Below, piece by piece: positions 37,780 through 47,239 of a stretch of 64,000 nt of DNA. Every line of letters starts with the position of its first letter. The stretch's first letter is position 1. The position numbers and the translations under genes are program-made. Origin of the DNA: Candidatus Fermentithermobacillaceae bacterium (GTDB taxonomy: Bacteria; Bacillota; Sulfobacillia; Fermentithermobacillales; DUSS01). The notes under the pieces are model-generated. The model worked only from the letters and a program-made list of their open reading frames with translations, did not search any database and was not told the origin of the DNA. The stretch lies in contig DUSS01000041.1 in assembly GCA_012842495.1 (NCBI GenBank), forward strand, positions 1 to 64,000, read 5' to 3'.

Positions 37780-38811
37780 TCACCATCTCCCCAGGTGAAT
37801 CCGACCGGCTACATCGGCGGGTCTGCCGCACCTGGGACATTTCTTGTCCTCCGTCAGGTGAGACGTTTCCAGTTCCAGAGGTCCCCTTTCGAGCAACACC
37901 GCCCCGCAGTTTGGACACAAAGTGTTCGAAAATTCGCTCCGCCAAATGTTACCTACGTAAACGTAGTAGAGGTTCTCCCTGGCGACCCGGTAGAGCTTCT
38001 CCAGCGTCGAAACGGGAGTCGGCGGGAGAGTCATCTTGTTATGAGGGAAATACCTGGAAAGATGCAGGGGTATCGTGGGGTCGAGCTTCGAGACCCACGA
38101 AGAAAGCTCCTTCATATCAGCTTCATCGTCGTTTTCCCCTGGGATCACGAGATGCGTGAGTTCCACGTGGCAGGAACGGACCGCCCTTTCGACGGTGGCC
38201 AGGACGGGCTCAAGTCTCCCGTGAACGACCTTACGGTAGAATTCGCTCCTCCACGCCTTAACGTCGATATTCATCGCATCGACTAAGGGAAGAAGCTCCT
38301 CAAAGGGTTCGGGAGATATGTAACCGTTGGTCACCAGCACGTTGGCAAGGCCCGCCCGCTTGGCAAGGCGGGATGTCTCGAGCACGTATTCGAACCAGAT
38401 GGTCGGTTCGTTGTAGGTGTACGCGATCCCCGTGACTTTCCCGTACCGCTTCTTTTGCTGCAAAGCAATTTCTACGAGCTCTTCCGGACTTATCTCTTCC
38501 CACCCGGGGTTCCCTTGCGATATCAGGTAGTTCTGACAGAACTCGCAAGAGAAATTGCATCCAAACGTCCCAACCGACAGAAGAAGCGACCCGGGCTCGA
38601 AGTGATACAGGGGCTTTTTCTCCACCGGGTCCAGGGCCACCGACGTAACTTTTCCGTACGCCAGCGAAACCAGCTTGCCGTTTCGAACGGCGCGAACGCG
38701 GCAGATCCCCGTTTTCCCGGGACTAATAAGGCACTCGTTCGGGCAAAGCTTGCACCGGACGGTCCCGCCCTCAAGAGCTTCCCAGTACCTGGCCGGAAAA
38801 TCCTCCGCCAT
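37780..38811 (-). CDS. amrS: AmmeMemoRadiSam system radical SAM enzyme
   Basis: 343 residues. An N-terminal zinc-like module CKLCPNEC with GICRVR (20-38), then the radical SAM motif CNFSCEFC (85-92), TYNEPTIWFEY, and a C-terminal pair CPNC and CPRC forming a zinc ribbon. These are the marks of the AmmeMemoRadiSam family, related to glycyl-radical activases. The reaction is unknown. The gene follows the Memo-AMMECR1 fusion by 76 bases on the same strand, completing the three-domain system. Confidence 0.92.
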   Translation of the reverse strand: MAEDFPARYWEALEGGTVRCKLCPNECLISPGKTGICRVRAVRNGKLVSLAYGKVTSVALDPVEKKPLYHFEPGSLLLSVGTFGCNFSCEFCQNYLISQGNPGWEEISPEELVEIALQQKKRYGKVTGIAYTYNEPTIWFEYVLETSRLAKRAGLANVLVTNGYISPEPFEELLPLVDAMNIDVKAWRSEFYRKVVHGRLEPVLATVERAVRSCHVELTHLVIPGENDDEADMKELSSWVSKLDPTIPLHLSRYFPHNKMTLPPTPVSTLEKLYRVARENLYYVYVGNIWRSEFSNTLCPNCGAVLLERGPLELETSHLTEDKKCPRCGRPADVAGRIHLGRW

Positions 38812-38887
38812 GGAGACTCCCCCCTTCCTGCCCGGGCTTCACCTCTTCGCCGTCTTTTCGCCCTTTTTCGGCCTCTAATTTCGGCCC

Positions 38888-40321
38888 CTAATGGTACCTC
38901 TTTACGGTGAACCTATAAAGTCTCACTTTCTCCCCCGGAGATATTCCCGCTTTTCTCCGGGCGATGGCGATCTGCTCCTCCACCGTGTCGACGCCGTCGA
39001 GATCGGGAAGGAGCAGCCCTCTTCTACCTCCCGCTTCTACTATCACCCCGTACTTCCTGGGGTCGAGAGACTCTTCATCCGTCAGTTCGGCCGGACCTAA
39101 GATGTCCACAGAGTAGTCAAGGTAGTCGAGCTCGTCCTCGGTGACCGGAGGAAACCGGGGGTCTCTGGTCCCGGCCTCCACCGCATTGTGGATTATCTCT
39201 TCCACCAAGTTCTTCCGCACCGGTCCCGTCGTGCCGATGCAGCCTCTGAGAGCACCCTCTCTGTGGATGGACACGAAAACCCCCGCTCTTCCCCGAAACT
39301 CTTCGGGAACGTCCTCCGGGGGCTTCATGAACCGGCCTGTCCTGACGTAGTGCTCTAGCGACTCCCGGGCGATCCTCACAGGAAAGGACTCTCTATTCCG
39401 CCTTTCTTCGAGCCTCGCCTGGAATTCGCGCCGGAGCACCTCCAGCCTCGATCCGGGTCTCTTTTCCCCCGGCTCGAACAGCGCGACGCAGTAACCTACG
39501 CCGAACGGTCCTTCGTAGGAGAGAACCTGGGGTCTCACCTCCAGGCCGTCCAGGATGCCGAGGAGGATTATGATGGGTCTCAGCCCGCACTCACCCGCCG
39601 CCTCTATCAGGGAACCGTCCATTGTCAAGATGGAAGTTACGTCAAAGGCGCCCAGATAGTTCGCCAGCGCCTCATCGAATTCCCTGCCCCGCGGACTGTA
39701 ACCGGCAGGCGCCCCAGGTATCAACCGGTGAGAGAGATCACCGGAAGCGACTACGGCTACGGGTTTTCCCGACTCTTCGATGGCAAACCCGATTTTCCGC
39801 CCGAGCGCGTAAAGATCGAGATACGGAAGGAAACCGATGTTGACAACGACGAGTTTCTCCCGGAAACCGGCTTTTTTGAGGAAATACAGGGGTACCATGA
39901 CACCGTGGTCGATCTCGGGTCCAACCCGGTAGCGTCCTAACTTAGCCTCATCCAGGAAGATGACAGGGTCACCGGCGAGGGATTTTTCCAGCGCTGAGAC
40001 GAGGTCCATATCCGTCTCGTAATCGAAGGACACTTCTGGTGCGCGGAACCCACCCAGGTCCCCGCGAAGACGCCTTTGAGCGCGAATGGAGATAGCATCG
40101 GCGAAAGCGGGCCCATGAGGAGTAATCACGAAGATCGTTTCAGGTTGTCTTTGTACAAATCTTCTGCCCACGGTGGTTAGGGCTTCTATTGTTTTCTCGG
40201 TGACGCGCTCTTCTCCCCGTCCTACTTCCGGAACGATGATGGGCGGGTGAGGACTGAGCGCAGCCGCGATCAATCCTCTTTCAGGCGACCGCTTCTCCCC
40301 GGGTCGGGATGATGAAGTCAT
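38888..40321 (-). CDS. Memo-AMMECR1 fusion protein (AmmeMemoRadiSam B+A)
   Basis: 477 residues joining two families that are often separate genes. Residues 15-285 are a Memo/LigB-like dioxygenase fold ([34 protein letters not shown]). Residues 300-477 are an AMMECR1 domain ([18 protein letters not shown], where LRGCIG is the signature, and [15 protein letters not shown]). The two parts meet with a short linker and no frameshift. ATG 40321 lies after GAGGGGGG. The fusion implies that A and B act in one complex with the radical SAM enzyme. Confidence 0.92.
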   Translation of the reverse strand: MTSSSRPGEKRSPERGLIAAALSPHPPIIVPEVGRGEERVTEKTIEALTTVGRRFVQRQPETIFVITPHGPAFADAISIRAQRRLRGDLGGFRAPEVSFDYETDMDLVSALEKSLAGDPVIFLDEAKLGRYRVGPEIDHGVMVPLYFLKKAGFREKLVVVNIGFLPYLDLYALGRKIGFAIEESGKPVAVVASGDLSHRLIPGAPAGYSPRGREFDEALANYLGAFDVTSILTMDGSLIEAAGECGLRPIIILLGILDGLEVRPQVLSYEGPFGVGYCVALFEPGEKRPGSRLEVLRREFQARLEERRNRESFPVRIARESLEHYVRTGRFMKPPEDVPEEFRGRAGVFVSIHREGALRGCIGTTGPVRKNLVEEIIHNAVEAGTRDPRFPPVTEDELDYLDYSVDILGPAELTDEESLDPRKYGVIVEAGGRRGLLLPDLDGVDTVEEQIAIARRKAGISPGEKVRLYRFTVKRYH

Positions 40322-40364
40322 AGCGTTTGCCCCCCCTCAACGGTCTCGACTCATCCTCGGGAAA

Positions 40365-40385
40365 GACCCGCTTCCGACGCGGGTC
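40365..40385 (-). terminator. Weak terminator hairpin after the ornithine cluster
   Basis: GACCCGC (40365-40371) and GCGGGTC (40379-40385) form a 7-bp stem followed by TTTCCC on the minus strand, 48 bases after the orr stop. It would separate the ornithine operon from the Memo-AMMECR1 gene; the U-run is short. Confidence 0.5.
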
Positions 40386-40433
40386 GTTGCCAAAGAACGC
40401 CGGGACCTTGGCCGTTCGTATGTCCGAACCGTC

Positions 40434-41504
40434 CTAAACGACCACTTTCTCGACGTACGCTGACGTGGAGGCTCTCAGCAGGGTGCCGTATTGAACCAGA
40501 AACTCCACCACGTGCCCGGGGTGTACCGGGTTTTCCGCCTCGGTCACGTCGAGGATCAGGTGGTCGGACGAAGCCCCGACGATTCGTATGCCTGAATCCA
40601 CAGGGTAGAGCGAGTCGGGATCCACATCCTGCCTTCCCGTGGCCGCAATGGCCCTCCTTCGTATACCCAGGTCCTCGTACACAGGAATCCTTCCGAACGC
40701 GTCTTGACCGATCTCGCCGACGGGTTTGGAGGGTTTGGACAGAACTTCTATGACCTCTGCCTTGAGCTTGAATGCGTCCCGGTGACAACCTGGGACCTGC
40801 TCTCGCCTCACCGCTTCGGTTCCCAGGAGGATGCTTTCTCCGACCCTAAGTTCGGTTATACCTTCCGGAACGTCTCTAGCCAGCACCATCTTCATATTCG
40901 CGGAGTTTCCCCCTGATACGACCTGGATCGGAACGCCCGTGGCATCCTCAATCTTCTCCTTGACTTCGAGAAGAGATTGCATTTTCTCCCTAGTGGGTAT
41001 CACCCCGCCGTAGCAGGCCATGTTCGTACCGATACCCCACAGAACCAGGCCGGGGACATCGCGGATCCTCCGGGCTACCTCGGGCGCCTCACTGGGCCAC
41101 ACTCCCTCCCGAAGATCACCCATGTCGATCATGAGAATGACCCGGTGAAGCTTGCCTTTCCGTTCCGCTTCCTTTCCGAGCAACGCAAACAGGCCCGGGT
41201 CGGATCCGAGACTCACGTCGGCCACTTCGACGGCTTTTGTCACCTGCGAGGGACCAGGCGCCCGGAGAAGCACCATTTCACAGGAAACCCCCGCTTGCCT
41301 GAGTTTCTCCAGGTTCTGGACCCTTGAATCACCGATGGCGTCTACGCCTCCATCGAGCATCGCCCGGACCACCGCGGGGTGCGCACATGTGCCCTTCGCC
41401 ACGCCCACGAGGCGGGGAATACCCGCCTGGAGTAGGAGCTCTTTAACCCTGGCGGCGTTATGCCGTATCTTTCCGACGTTTATTTCCAGGACCGGGTATC
41501 TCAC
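40434..41504 (-). CDS. orr: Ornithine racemase (PLP, alanine-racemase-fold)
   Basis: 356 residues. PLP should bind Lys37 in VAKGTCAHP; an alanine-racemase-type barrel follows, with DMGDLREGV, VSGGNSANM and LRVGESILLGTEAV. It converts L- to D-ornithine, the substrate of the aminomutase. Similar barrels include alanine racemase and YggS, but position in the oraSE cluster fixes the likely substrate. GTG 41504 after GGAGGT, 18 bases downstream of the MutL-like gene. Last gene of the operon. Confidence 0.9.
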   Translation of the reverse strand: MRYPVLEINVGKIRHNAARVKELLLQAGIPRLVGVAKGTCAHPAVVRAMLDGGVDAIGDSRVQNLEKLRQAGVSCEMVLLRAPGPSQVTKAVEVADVSLGSDPGLFALLGKEAERKGKLHRVILMIDMGDLREGVWPSEAPEVARRIRDVPGLVLWGIGTNMACYGGVIPTREKMQSLLEVKEKIEDATGVPIQVVSGGNSANMKMVLARDVPEGITELRVGESILLGTEAVRREQVPGCHRDAFKLKAEVIEVLSKPSKPVGEIGQDAFGRIPVYEDLGIRRRAIAATGRQDVDPDSLYPVDSGIRIVGASSDHLILDVTEAENPVHPGHVVEFLVQYGTLLRASTSAYVEKVVV

Positions 41505-41522
41505 CTTTCCGACCTCCGTTCT

Positions 41523-42899
41523 TCATATGGCCAGGACCGGTTCCTGGGGTGCCACATCTACCCCGAGACTCTGAAGACAAATCTCTCTGGCCTCATCCGG
41601 GTATTTTCTCGACAGCACCCCGGCAGAAGCCATCACGTAGAAGTTGTCCAGCAGGACCGACGCAGCCCTGGGGTAAAGCTCCCGTCCGGGTCCGTCCCCA
41701 ATGAGCTTTTCAAGAGTTTCTTTCCCCCCGGGCAGCCTGGTGAGAGGTCCACCCGTGCCGATGATCCACTTTACGCTCGTCAAATCCTTCCCGTGGGCCA
41801 CGGTAATTCGCCCTTCCGGCCCGTAGAGATACCTAAGCTTGCCCACATGCCTTTGGAAAGCTGTGTGGGCCGCCACCGCCGCGAGATACGTTACGAGCTT
41901 CCGGTGTCTTTCGTCCGCCGGGATCACTTGCAAAGTACGAAGTTCGGGCTCGGGAGAAAACCCCAGGTCTCTCTCGATCCTGTCCTTGACCATTTCGTAA
42001 ACGTGCCAGGCATTCCTGTGGATTCCGAGGTCTCCTTCCACCGTCCGTTTGGAGAAAGGTTCCGGTGTGTCCAGGATGTCCTGGATTTCCGGGCTCCCAC
42101 TGGCCACCGAGTGCACGTCAGTGGTCGCCCCACCTACGTCCAGCACCACGAGATCCCCCAGGACCGGCCAGATAAGCTCCGCAGAAGCCATCACCGCCCC
42201 GGGCGTTGGCAGGATAGGACCGGTCACCATACGCCTGATGGTATCCATTCCCGGCGCGGTGACGATGTGCTCCTGGAATACCTCCTGGATAACCTTCCTG
42301 GCAGGTTCCACTACAAGTTCGTCAACCCTCGGGTAAACGTTGTCCACGAACCGTACGGGAATCCCGGCTTCTCTCAATATATCCCCAACTTCGTCCCTGG
42401 CATCCACGTTACCGGCGTACACCACCGGCACCTTGACGCCTGCATCCCGGATGCACCGGGCATTATGTATCGCCGTTCCTTTGTCGCCATAGTCCACGCC
42501 CCCCGCGAGGAGGATTATGTTGGGCCGGAGATTTCGCAATCGCTCCACATCCTTGGGGGTCATCTCGCCAGCGGTCACCATCCGCACCACTGCCCCGGCA
42601 CCCAGGGCGGCCTCCTGGGCAGCCTTAACTGTCATATCGTAAACGAGACCGTGGACGGACATCCTGAGCCCCCCAGCGGCGCTGGAAGATGCCATCATTT
42701 CGTCCCACTCTACATTCGAGACACCAGCCCGTCTGGCTGCATCATCCAGAGCCCGGCGGAGACCCACCGTCACATCGCCCTCCTCGACGGTGGTCGGAGA
42801 AAGCCCTTGCGCGAGTAGACACGGCCTGGGCTTCAGCTGGAAGGCGTTCACCATCGTGGTGGTGCTGCCGACTTCGGCGACGACGACATGGGCCCTCAT
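41523..42899 (-). CDS. MutL/GlmL-type aminomutase reactivating protein
   Basis: 458 residues of the ASKHA ATPase fold. Phosphate-binding loops are VAEVGSTTT near the N terminus and VVLDVGGATTDV in the middle; NIILLAGGVDYGD is also typical. GlmL proteins accompany B12-dependent glutamate mutase; here the gene overlaps oraE by four bases (ATGA), so it should exchange damaged cobalamin in ornithine aminomutase. The frame is open to 43082, but ATG 42899 gives the family N terminus. Confidence 0.88.
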   Translation of the reverse strand: MRAHVVVAEVGSTTTMVNAFQLKPRPCLLAQGLSPTTVEEGDVTVGLRRALDDAARRAGVSNVEWDEMMASSSAAGGLRMSVHGLVYDMTVKAAQEAALGAGAVVRMVTAGEMTPKDVERLRNLRPNIILLAGGVDYGDKGTAIHNARCIRDAGVKVPVVYAGNVDARDEVGDILREAGIPVRFVDNVYPRVDELVVEPARKVIQEVFQEHIVTAPGMDTIRRMVTGPILPTPGAVMASAELIWPVLGDLVVLDVGGATTDVHSVASGSPEIQDILDTPEPFSKRTVEGDLGIHRNAWHVYEMVKDRIERDLGFSPEPELRTLQVIPADERHRKLVTYLAAVAAHTAFQRHVGKLRYLYGPEGRITVAHGKDLTSVKWIIGTGGPLTRLPGGKETLEKLIGDGPGRELYPRAASVLLDNFYVMASAGVLSRKYPDEAREICLQSLGVDVAPQEPVLAI

Positions 42900-45121
42900 T
42901 TTCCGCCCTCTCTCCGCTTCCGGAGCTCCCTCCTCCGCTTGACCAGGAACGAGGCTACGTGTATTCCTTTGGTCCCTCTGCCGAATCCCGCATCCAGTCC
43001 GCAGCTTTTCGCCATTTCGTCCGTAACCTGAGTTCCGCCGCCTACGAGGATGAACCTGTCGCGAACCCCTTTTTCCACGCACAGCTCGTGGAGCCGCTCC
43101 ATGTTCTTCTTGTGGATGTCAGCGTGGGTGATAATTGTCGAAATCAGTATCGCATCGGCGTCGTGCTCGATCGCGGCGTTAACCACTTTCTCTACGGGGA
43201 CCGATGTACCAAGGTATACAGCTCGTATTCCGAAGCCCTCGATGCCGCCGTGCTTTATGTCGATAATTTCCCGCATGCCCACGGAGTGCTCATCTTCACC
43301 AACCGTGGCTGCCACGACGGTCATGGGGTTCTGCCTGACATCTTCCCTGATCTCGTCGGGTGAGAGAATCTCAGGTTTTTCCGGTATCTTCAGTTCGTCC
43401 CGTCTCACGGCTACCGGCACCCTGGCTTTGAGTTCGATAAGAGTACCCTCCGCCGGGTGCATTATGCCTTTGTGGATGACCAGGGGCTCCTCTAGACCAA
43501 GCTTTTCAGCCGTCGCGATGGCTGCCGCTTCAGCCACGTCGGCCGGCTCTGCAAAGAACATGGTCATCGTAATATAGCCGTCGCCCGCCCACTGGACTTC
43601 GGGCCTGATAAGGCCCGCTTCTTTTTCCTTCCGGACTTTTTCCAACCGCGTTTCGACGTTATCCTGGGGGTCAAGTTCGTCGATGAACACTATCTTCTCC
43701 GGGTTACACAAGGTACAGCCGCCTATGAGGTCGCACGGTTTGGAAAGTCCCCCAGGCAGCTTGTTATATCCAAAGTGATGGCATACAGGTGCCATGTAGT
43801 CCGGATCCCTTGGGACGACCGTGCCGGCGCCCACACCGCCGTCGATGTCCCTCTTGATGCCGTCTCCGTTCCGCTCCGGGTAGTAGCCGGAATCGACGAA
43901 GAAGCCGGAAGCGACGGCGTTGAAGTACCCACCCTTCTCTTTGATCTCTTCCAGGAAGAGGACAGCTCTTTCCACGAGCTCCCTCACACGTTCTTTGACC
44001 AACCCGTCGCGTTTTACTTCCACAAGTTCTTTGACGGAATCCAGGCCGTTCAGGACCTGTTTTGCGGTGTCCACCGCCGCTATGTTGTTGTAATGCCACG
44101 GAACATTTCTTCCCTCGTCCGGCGTAATAGTGCTCTGGATGTCAGCCGAAGTCAGCCGCGACACGAGAAGATTCAGCACGTGCGTTACGGTAGCTTCTCT
44201 CATATCGGACTCTATGTACCTCGTATTTTGCTGAGCCCTGATCTTGTAACCGGAGAAAAGCCACCTCAGCGCCACGGCGTATGGCAGATCCAGAGCCAGG
44301 CACGGAGCAGGCGGAGCTGTCGGGGGTACCGTGGACAGGGCGATGTATTCCCGAGGCATTCCCACCATGGTTGAAAAGGCACAGTTGATCGCGTGCTGTA
44401 CCAAAAGCTCGGGCATCACCTTCCACGCCTCCCGGGCGGTGGCGTTGGCGTTGTGGGCGCCGTCTATTTGGAGCATCCCCGCAGAGGCCATCACTTTCTT
44501 GGCGCAGGCGGCATCCACGAAAGACCTCACCATGTTCACGTTACGGTAAAGGATATTGTACTGGGGGTCCTGATGGGCACCGTTCACACCCTCTTCCGCG
44601 AACAGCACAGCGATCTCCGGGCCGGCTACTCCCGAGACATAGGAGTGAAGGTTAATCGGGCGACCGACCTCGTCTTCGATAAGGTCCAGGGCTTTCCTGG
44701 TAGCTCTGAGCTGCTTCCTCGTTATGGGAATGCCGCCGACTCCCTCCGGAGTGCCCTCCAGCAGGCCGTCGATGTGACTCTGGCCCGTCGTCCTTATAAC
44801 CATCATGTGATCGGCTCCGTGCCACGCCGCCATTCGCATCCTTCTCAGGTCATCCTCGAACCTTCCCGACGCGATTTCGGTGGTTATCGTGAAGTCCGGT
44901 TGCGGATCGATCCCCCCGAAATACTTGGCCGCCGGAAGGGGCACGAATCTTTTGAGCCCTTTGGATGTGTTCCTGTATTCGAAAGGACCGATCTTCTGGA
45001 GCATGTGCTTCTCCCGCCAGACCCATCCTTTTCTACGAGGTCTGTAGTGCTCGAGATCCTCCAGGATCTTTTGGATGTCCATCTTTTCGCTGGGAGAAAG
45101 ACGAAGTTCGTTTCCGCTCAC
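42896..45121 (-). CDS. oraE: D-ornithine 4,5-aminomutase, large (E) subunit
   Basis: 741 residues from GTG 45121, which overlaps the oraS stop by four bases (GTGA) and has GGGGGGTG 7 bases upstream. It moves the terminal amino group of D-ornithine to give 2,4-diaminopentanoate, using adenosylcobalamin and PLP. The C-terminal Rossmann domain has DEHSVG with the cobalt-ligand His612, and Lys623 in DIKHGGI, 11 residues later, matching the spacing of the PLP lysine in the Clostridium sticklandii enzyme. The N-terminal half is the TIM barrel. All key residues intact. Confidence 0.96.
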   Translation of the reverse strand: MSGNELRLSPSEKMDIQKILEDLEHYRPRRKGWVWREKHMLQKIGPFEYRNTSKGLKRFVPLPAAKYFGGIDPQPDFTITTEIASGRFEDDLRRMRMAAWHGADHMMVIRTTGQSHIDGLLEGTPEGVGGIPITRKQLRATRKALDLIEDEVGRPINLHSYVSGVAGPEIAVLFAEEGVNGAHQDPQYNILYRNVNMVRSFVDAACAKKVMASAGMLQIDGAHNANATAREAWKVMPELLVQHAINCAFSTMVGMPREYIALSTVPPTAPPAPCLALDLPYAVALRWLFSGYKIRAQQNTRYIESDMREATVTHVLNLLVSRLTSADIQSTITPDEGRNVPWHYNNIAAVDTAKQVLNGLDSVKELVEVKRDGLVKERVRELVERAVLFLEEIKEKGGYFNAVASGFFVDSGYYPERNGDGIKRDIDGGVGAGTVVPRDPDYMAPVCHHFGYNKLPGGLSKPCDLIGGCTLCNPEKIVFIDELDPQDNVETRLEKVRKEKEAGLIRPEVQWAGDGYITMTMFFAEPADVAEAAAIATAEKLGLEEPLVIHKGIMHPAEGTLIELKARVPVAVRRDELKIPEKPEILSPDEIREDVRQNPMTVVAATVGEDEHSVGMREIIDIKHGGIEGFGIRAVYLGTSVPVEKVVNAAIEHDADAILISTIITHADIHKKNMERLHELCVEKGVRDRFILVGGGTQVTDEMAKSCGLDAGFGRGTKGIHVASFLVKRRRELRKRREGGK

Positions 45122-45483
45122 CTGGTCGCACCCCCCAGCCGGCGGGAAAGTTCCTCCCAACCCTTCCCCTCACAGAGGGCTCTCCCGGCCTCGAGATAGT
45201 GAGAGCCGGTCATCGCGGCGTACTCCAGTACAGCCCGCCCGGCACCTTTACCCAGAAGACCCCTCTTCTCCAGTCCCGATACGATGGCCTTAGCTTCCAG
45301 ACTGGAAAAGCCCATCCTCAGTAACACGGATCGCTCGATCGAAGGGGACGTATGAGACCACGCCAGGTCATAAAGGGGGCGGACGATTTCCTCCGCCAGC
45401 TGCCAAAATCTTTGCTTGAGCTCTTCATCGGACAGCGCCTTGAGATGCTCTCTCCTCTTTTCGAAGTCATCAGGCCTTTCCAA
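45118..45483 (-). CDS. oraS: D-ornithine 4,5-aminomutase, small (S) subunit
   Basis: A 121-residue helical protein (DDFEKRREHLKALSDEELKQRFWQLAEEIVRPLYDLAWSHTSPSIERSVLLRMGFSS) with the size and sequence style of OraS. It pairs with OraE. It overlaps ortB by 14 bases and oraE by 4, so the subunits are co-translated. No cofactor motif, as in the family. Confidence 0.93.
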   Translation of the reverse strand: MERPDDFEKRREHLKALSDEELKQRFWQLAEEIVRPLYDLAWSHTSPSIERSVLLRMGFSSLEAKAIVSGLEKRGLLGKGAGRAVLEYAAMTGSHYLEAGRALCEGKGWEELSRRLGGATR

Positions 45484-46900
45484 GAACTTTCACCCCCAGC
45501 TCTTCGAGGTAGGAAAGGACTTCATCTTCGCTTTGCCTCGAGTCTTCGGCGAGGAACCTCACTTCTTCCGGCGTGACTTCTTTCACCCCGGTACGTTCCA
45601 CTGCGTTTTTCAGGTACGACTTCCTGAGCTTCTCCATCGGAAACTCGGTGACGTGCAGCTGGGAAAACTCCTCGGGAATCACGATGACTTTGCCCGGCAC
45701 GTTTTCCCGCGGGTCTCCTCGACGGACGATCACTCCGTTTTGCTTGGCGAAATTCAGCTGGGCCTGCGGATGCTTTCCCGCTCCGGTGTACTCCGTTTCC
45801 TGGACGACTACCAGTTCGTCCTGGGGGAGTTCCCGCGCCAGCGCTATGGCCGCGGCTAGCGACGTGTTTCCCGCAGGCCCTCTTTCGAGACCTTCCACCT
45901 CCGCCAGGGCCTGGGTAACGTAAAACACTTCACCCTGGGTCACCAGGACGTAGCGGTCCATGTACCTTAGAGGCCGCGCCGCATTCCTCGGCACATCCGT
46001 CCGGTCTGGCCAGGTAGCGAACGGAACCCCGAAACCCGTGTGGCCGGTGGTGAAAGACTTCCTGTTGAAATCGGTATCTGAAGCCATGTGAAGACCGGTC
46101 AGGTCCACGCTGGCGCCTATCACTTTCGTTCTCAGCGCCCCGGCCTTTCGAAGCCCTCTCGCGGTTCCCGTGACGTTACCCCCACCGGCGTGGGTGACGA
46201 CGACGTACGCCGGATCTTTCCCGTATCGCTCCCGGCATTGTTGGGCTATTTCGTAGCCGAGGGTTTCTATTCCCGCGATGCCGAACGGGCTGTAGAGGGA
46301 GGCGTTGAAGAAGCCGGTCTCCTCGAGGAGCATAAGTGCCACGTAAAACAGCTCCGGTCCAACGGTGAGCTGCACCACTTCCGCTCCGAACGCTTCGCAC
46401 TTCCTCGACTTTTCCACTATCTCGGGTTGCCCCACGTGTCGAGAGTCGAAGGTTTCCTGAACGATGATGCAGTCAAGACCGCGGATGGCTGCCTGAGATG
46501 CGACAGCTGCGCCATAGTTCCCGCTGGTCGCCGCGAGGACTCCTCGATATCCGTGGACTTTTGCGTGGTATACCGAAACGGAGGCCCGCCTGTCTTTGAA
46601 ACTCCCTGAGGGGTTCGCCGCTTCGTCCTTTACAAGTATCCTGGCACCCATCCCCGGCCTGGACGTCTTTCGCACGAGCTCTGTGATGTTTCTGAGCTCG
46701 AGTAGAGGCGTACTACCAACTCCGACCTCCGACTGAATCGCCCTGACTCGCTCGAGAGAGTAGCCTACCTTCTCCATCATACTTTCGTAGTCGAAAGCCA
46801 AAGGACTCCTTATGAACTCCGAGTAGTCCATGCCCAGCGCCTTCTCCATGATCTCCTTGCGCCTGGACATGACGGCTTTATAAGAAAGGTCTCTAGCCAC
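45470..46900 (-). CDS. ortB: 2-amino-4-oxopentanoate thiolase, beta subunit (PLP)
   Basis: 476 residues of the threonine-synthase/tryptophan-synthase-beta PLP fold: the cofactor lysine is in NPSGSFKDRRA, then TSGNYGAAVASQAA and a glycine loop THAGGGNVTG. With OrtA it cleaves 2-amino-4-oxopentanoate with CoA to acetyl-CoA and alanine. GTG 46900 overlaps ortA by 8 bases. Without context it would be mistaken for threonine synthase. Confidence 0.93.
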   Translation of the reverse strand: MARDLSYKAVMSRRKEIMEKALGMDYSEFIRSPLAFDYESMMEKVGYSLERVRAIQSEVGVGSTPLLELRNITELVRKTSRPGMGARILVKDEAANPSGSFKDRRASVSVYHAKVHGYRGVLAATSGNYGAAVASQAAIRGLDCIIVQETFDSRHVGQPEIVEKSRKCEAFGAEVVQLTVGPELFYVALMLLEETGFFNASLYSPFGIAGIETLGYEIAQQCRERYGKDPAYVVVTHAGGGNVTGTARGLRKAGALRTKVIGASVDLTGLHMASDTDFNRKSFTTGHTGFGVPFATWPDRTDVPRNAARPLRYMDRYVLVTQGEVFYVTQALAEVEGLERGPAGNTSLAAAIALARELPQDELVVVQETEYTGAGKHPQAQLNFAKQNGVIVRRGDPRENVPGKVIVIPEEFSQLHVTEFPMEKLRKSYLKNAVERTGVKEVTPEEVRFLAEDSRQSEDEVLSYLEELGVKVLGKA

Positions 46901-47204
46901 TGGATTTTCCCTCCCTCAGGAGTTTCCGGAGCTCTTCGCCGATGCCCTGGAGTTCCGGAACGGAGGGTCCGAAGGAATGGGTGTAGCCCGGGTTCACCAC
47001 GGCAAGCGTTCCCTCTACCGTACGGCCGGCAGGGGTTCTTATCTTGACACGCTCTCCGACCCGTGCCTCCCCGAGCGCCCAACCTTTCATCCAGCACTGC
47101 AGAGGCGTTCTCGCCGTATCAGCTGGCACGTCCGGAGATCTCTCCCCTGGCTTGAGAATGATGTTGTGCACCTCAACCCAATCTCCTGGTCTAGCTTTTT
47201 CCAT
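46893..47204 (-). CDS. ortA: 2-amino-4-oxopentanoate thiolase, alpha subunit
   Basis: A 103-residue beta-rich protein: GDWVEVHNIILKPGERSPDVPADTARTPLQCWMKGWAL, then GTLAVVNPGYTHSFGP near the C terminus. Size, motifs and position before ortB identify OrtA. It carries one cysteine (C37). ATG 47204, 35 bases after ord. Confidence 0.92.
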   Translation of the reverse strand: MEKARPGDWVEVHNIILKPGERSPDVPADTARTPLQCWMKGWALGEARVGERVKIRTPAGRTVEGTLAVVNPGYTHSFGPSVPELQGIGEELRKLLREGKSSG

Positions 47205-47239
47205 TCTAAACCGGGCGTCTTTCGCCCGCTCCCTCCTTA

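Noticed and set aside
41460-42818. 452-codon plus-strand open frame
   Set aside because: Lies wholly antisense to orr and the MutL-like gene, both of which carry clear motifs; His/Arg/Pro-rich, typical of the complement of GC-rich genes.
45470-46900. Threonine synthase for the PLP enzyme
   Set aside because: The fold matches, but its place between ortA and oraS and the overlapping starts identify it as the thiolase beta subunit OrtB.
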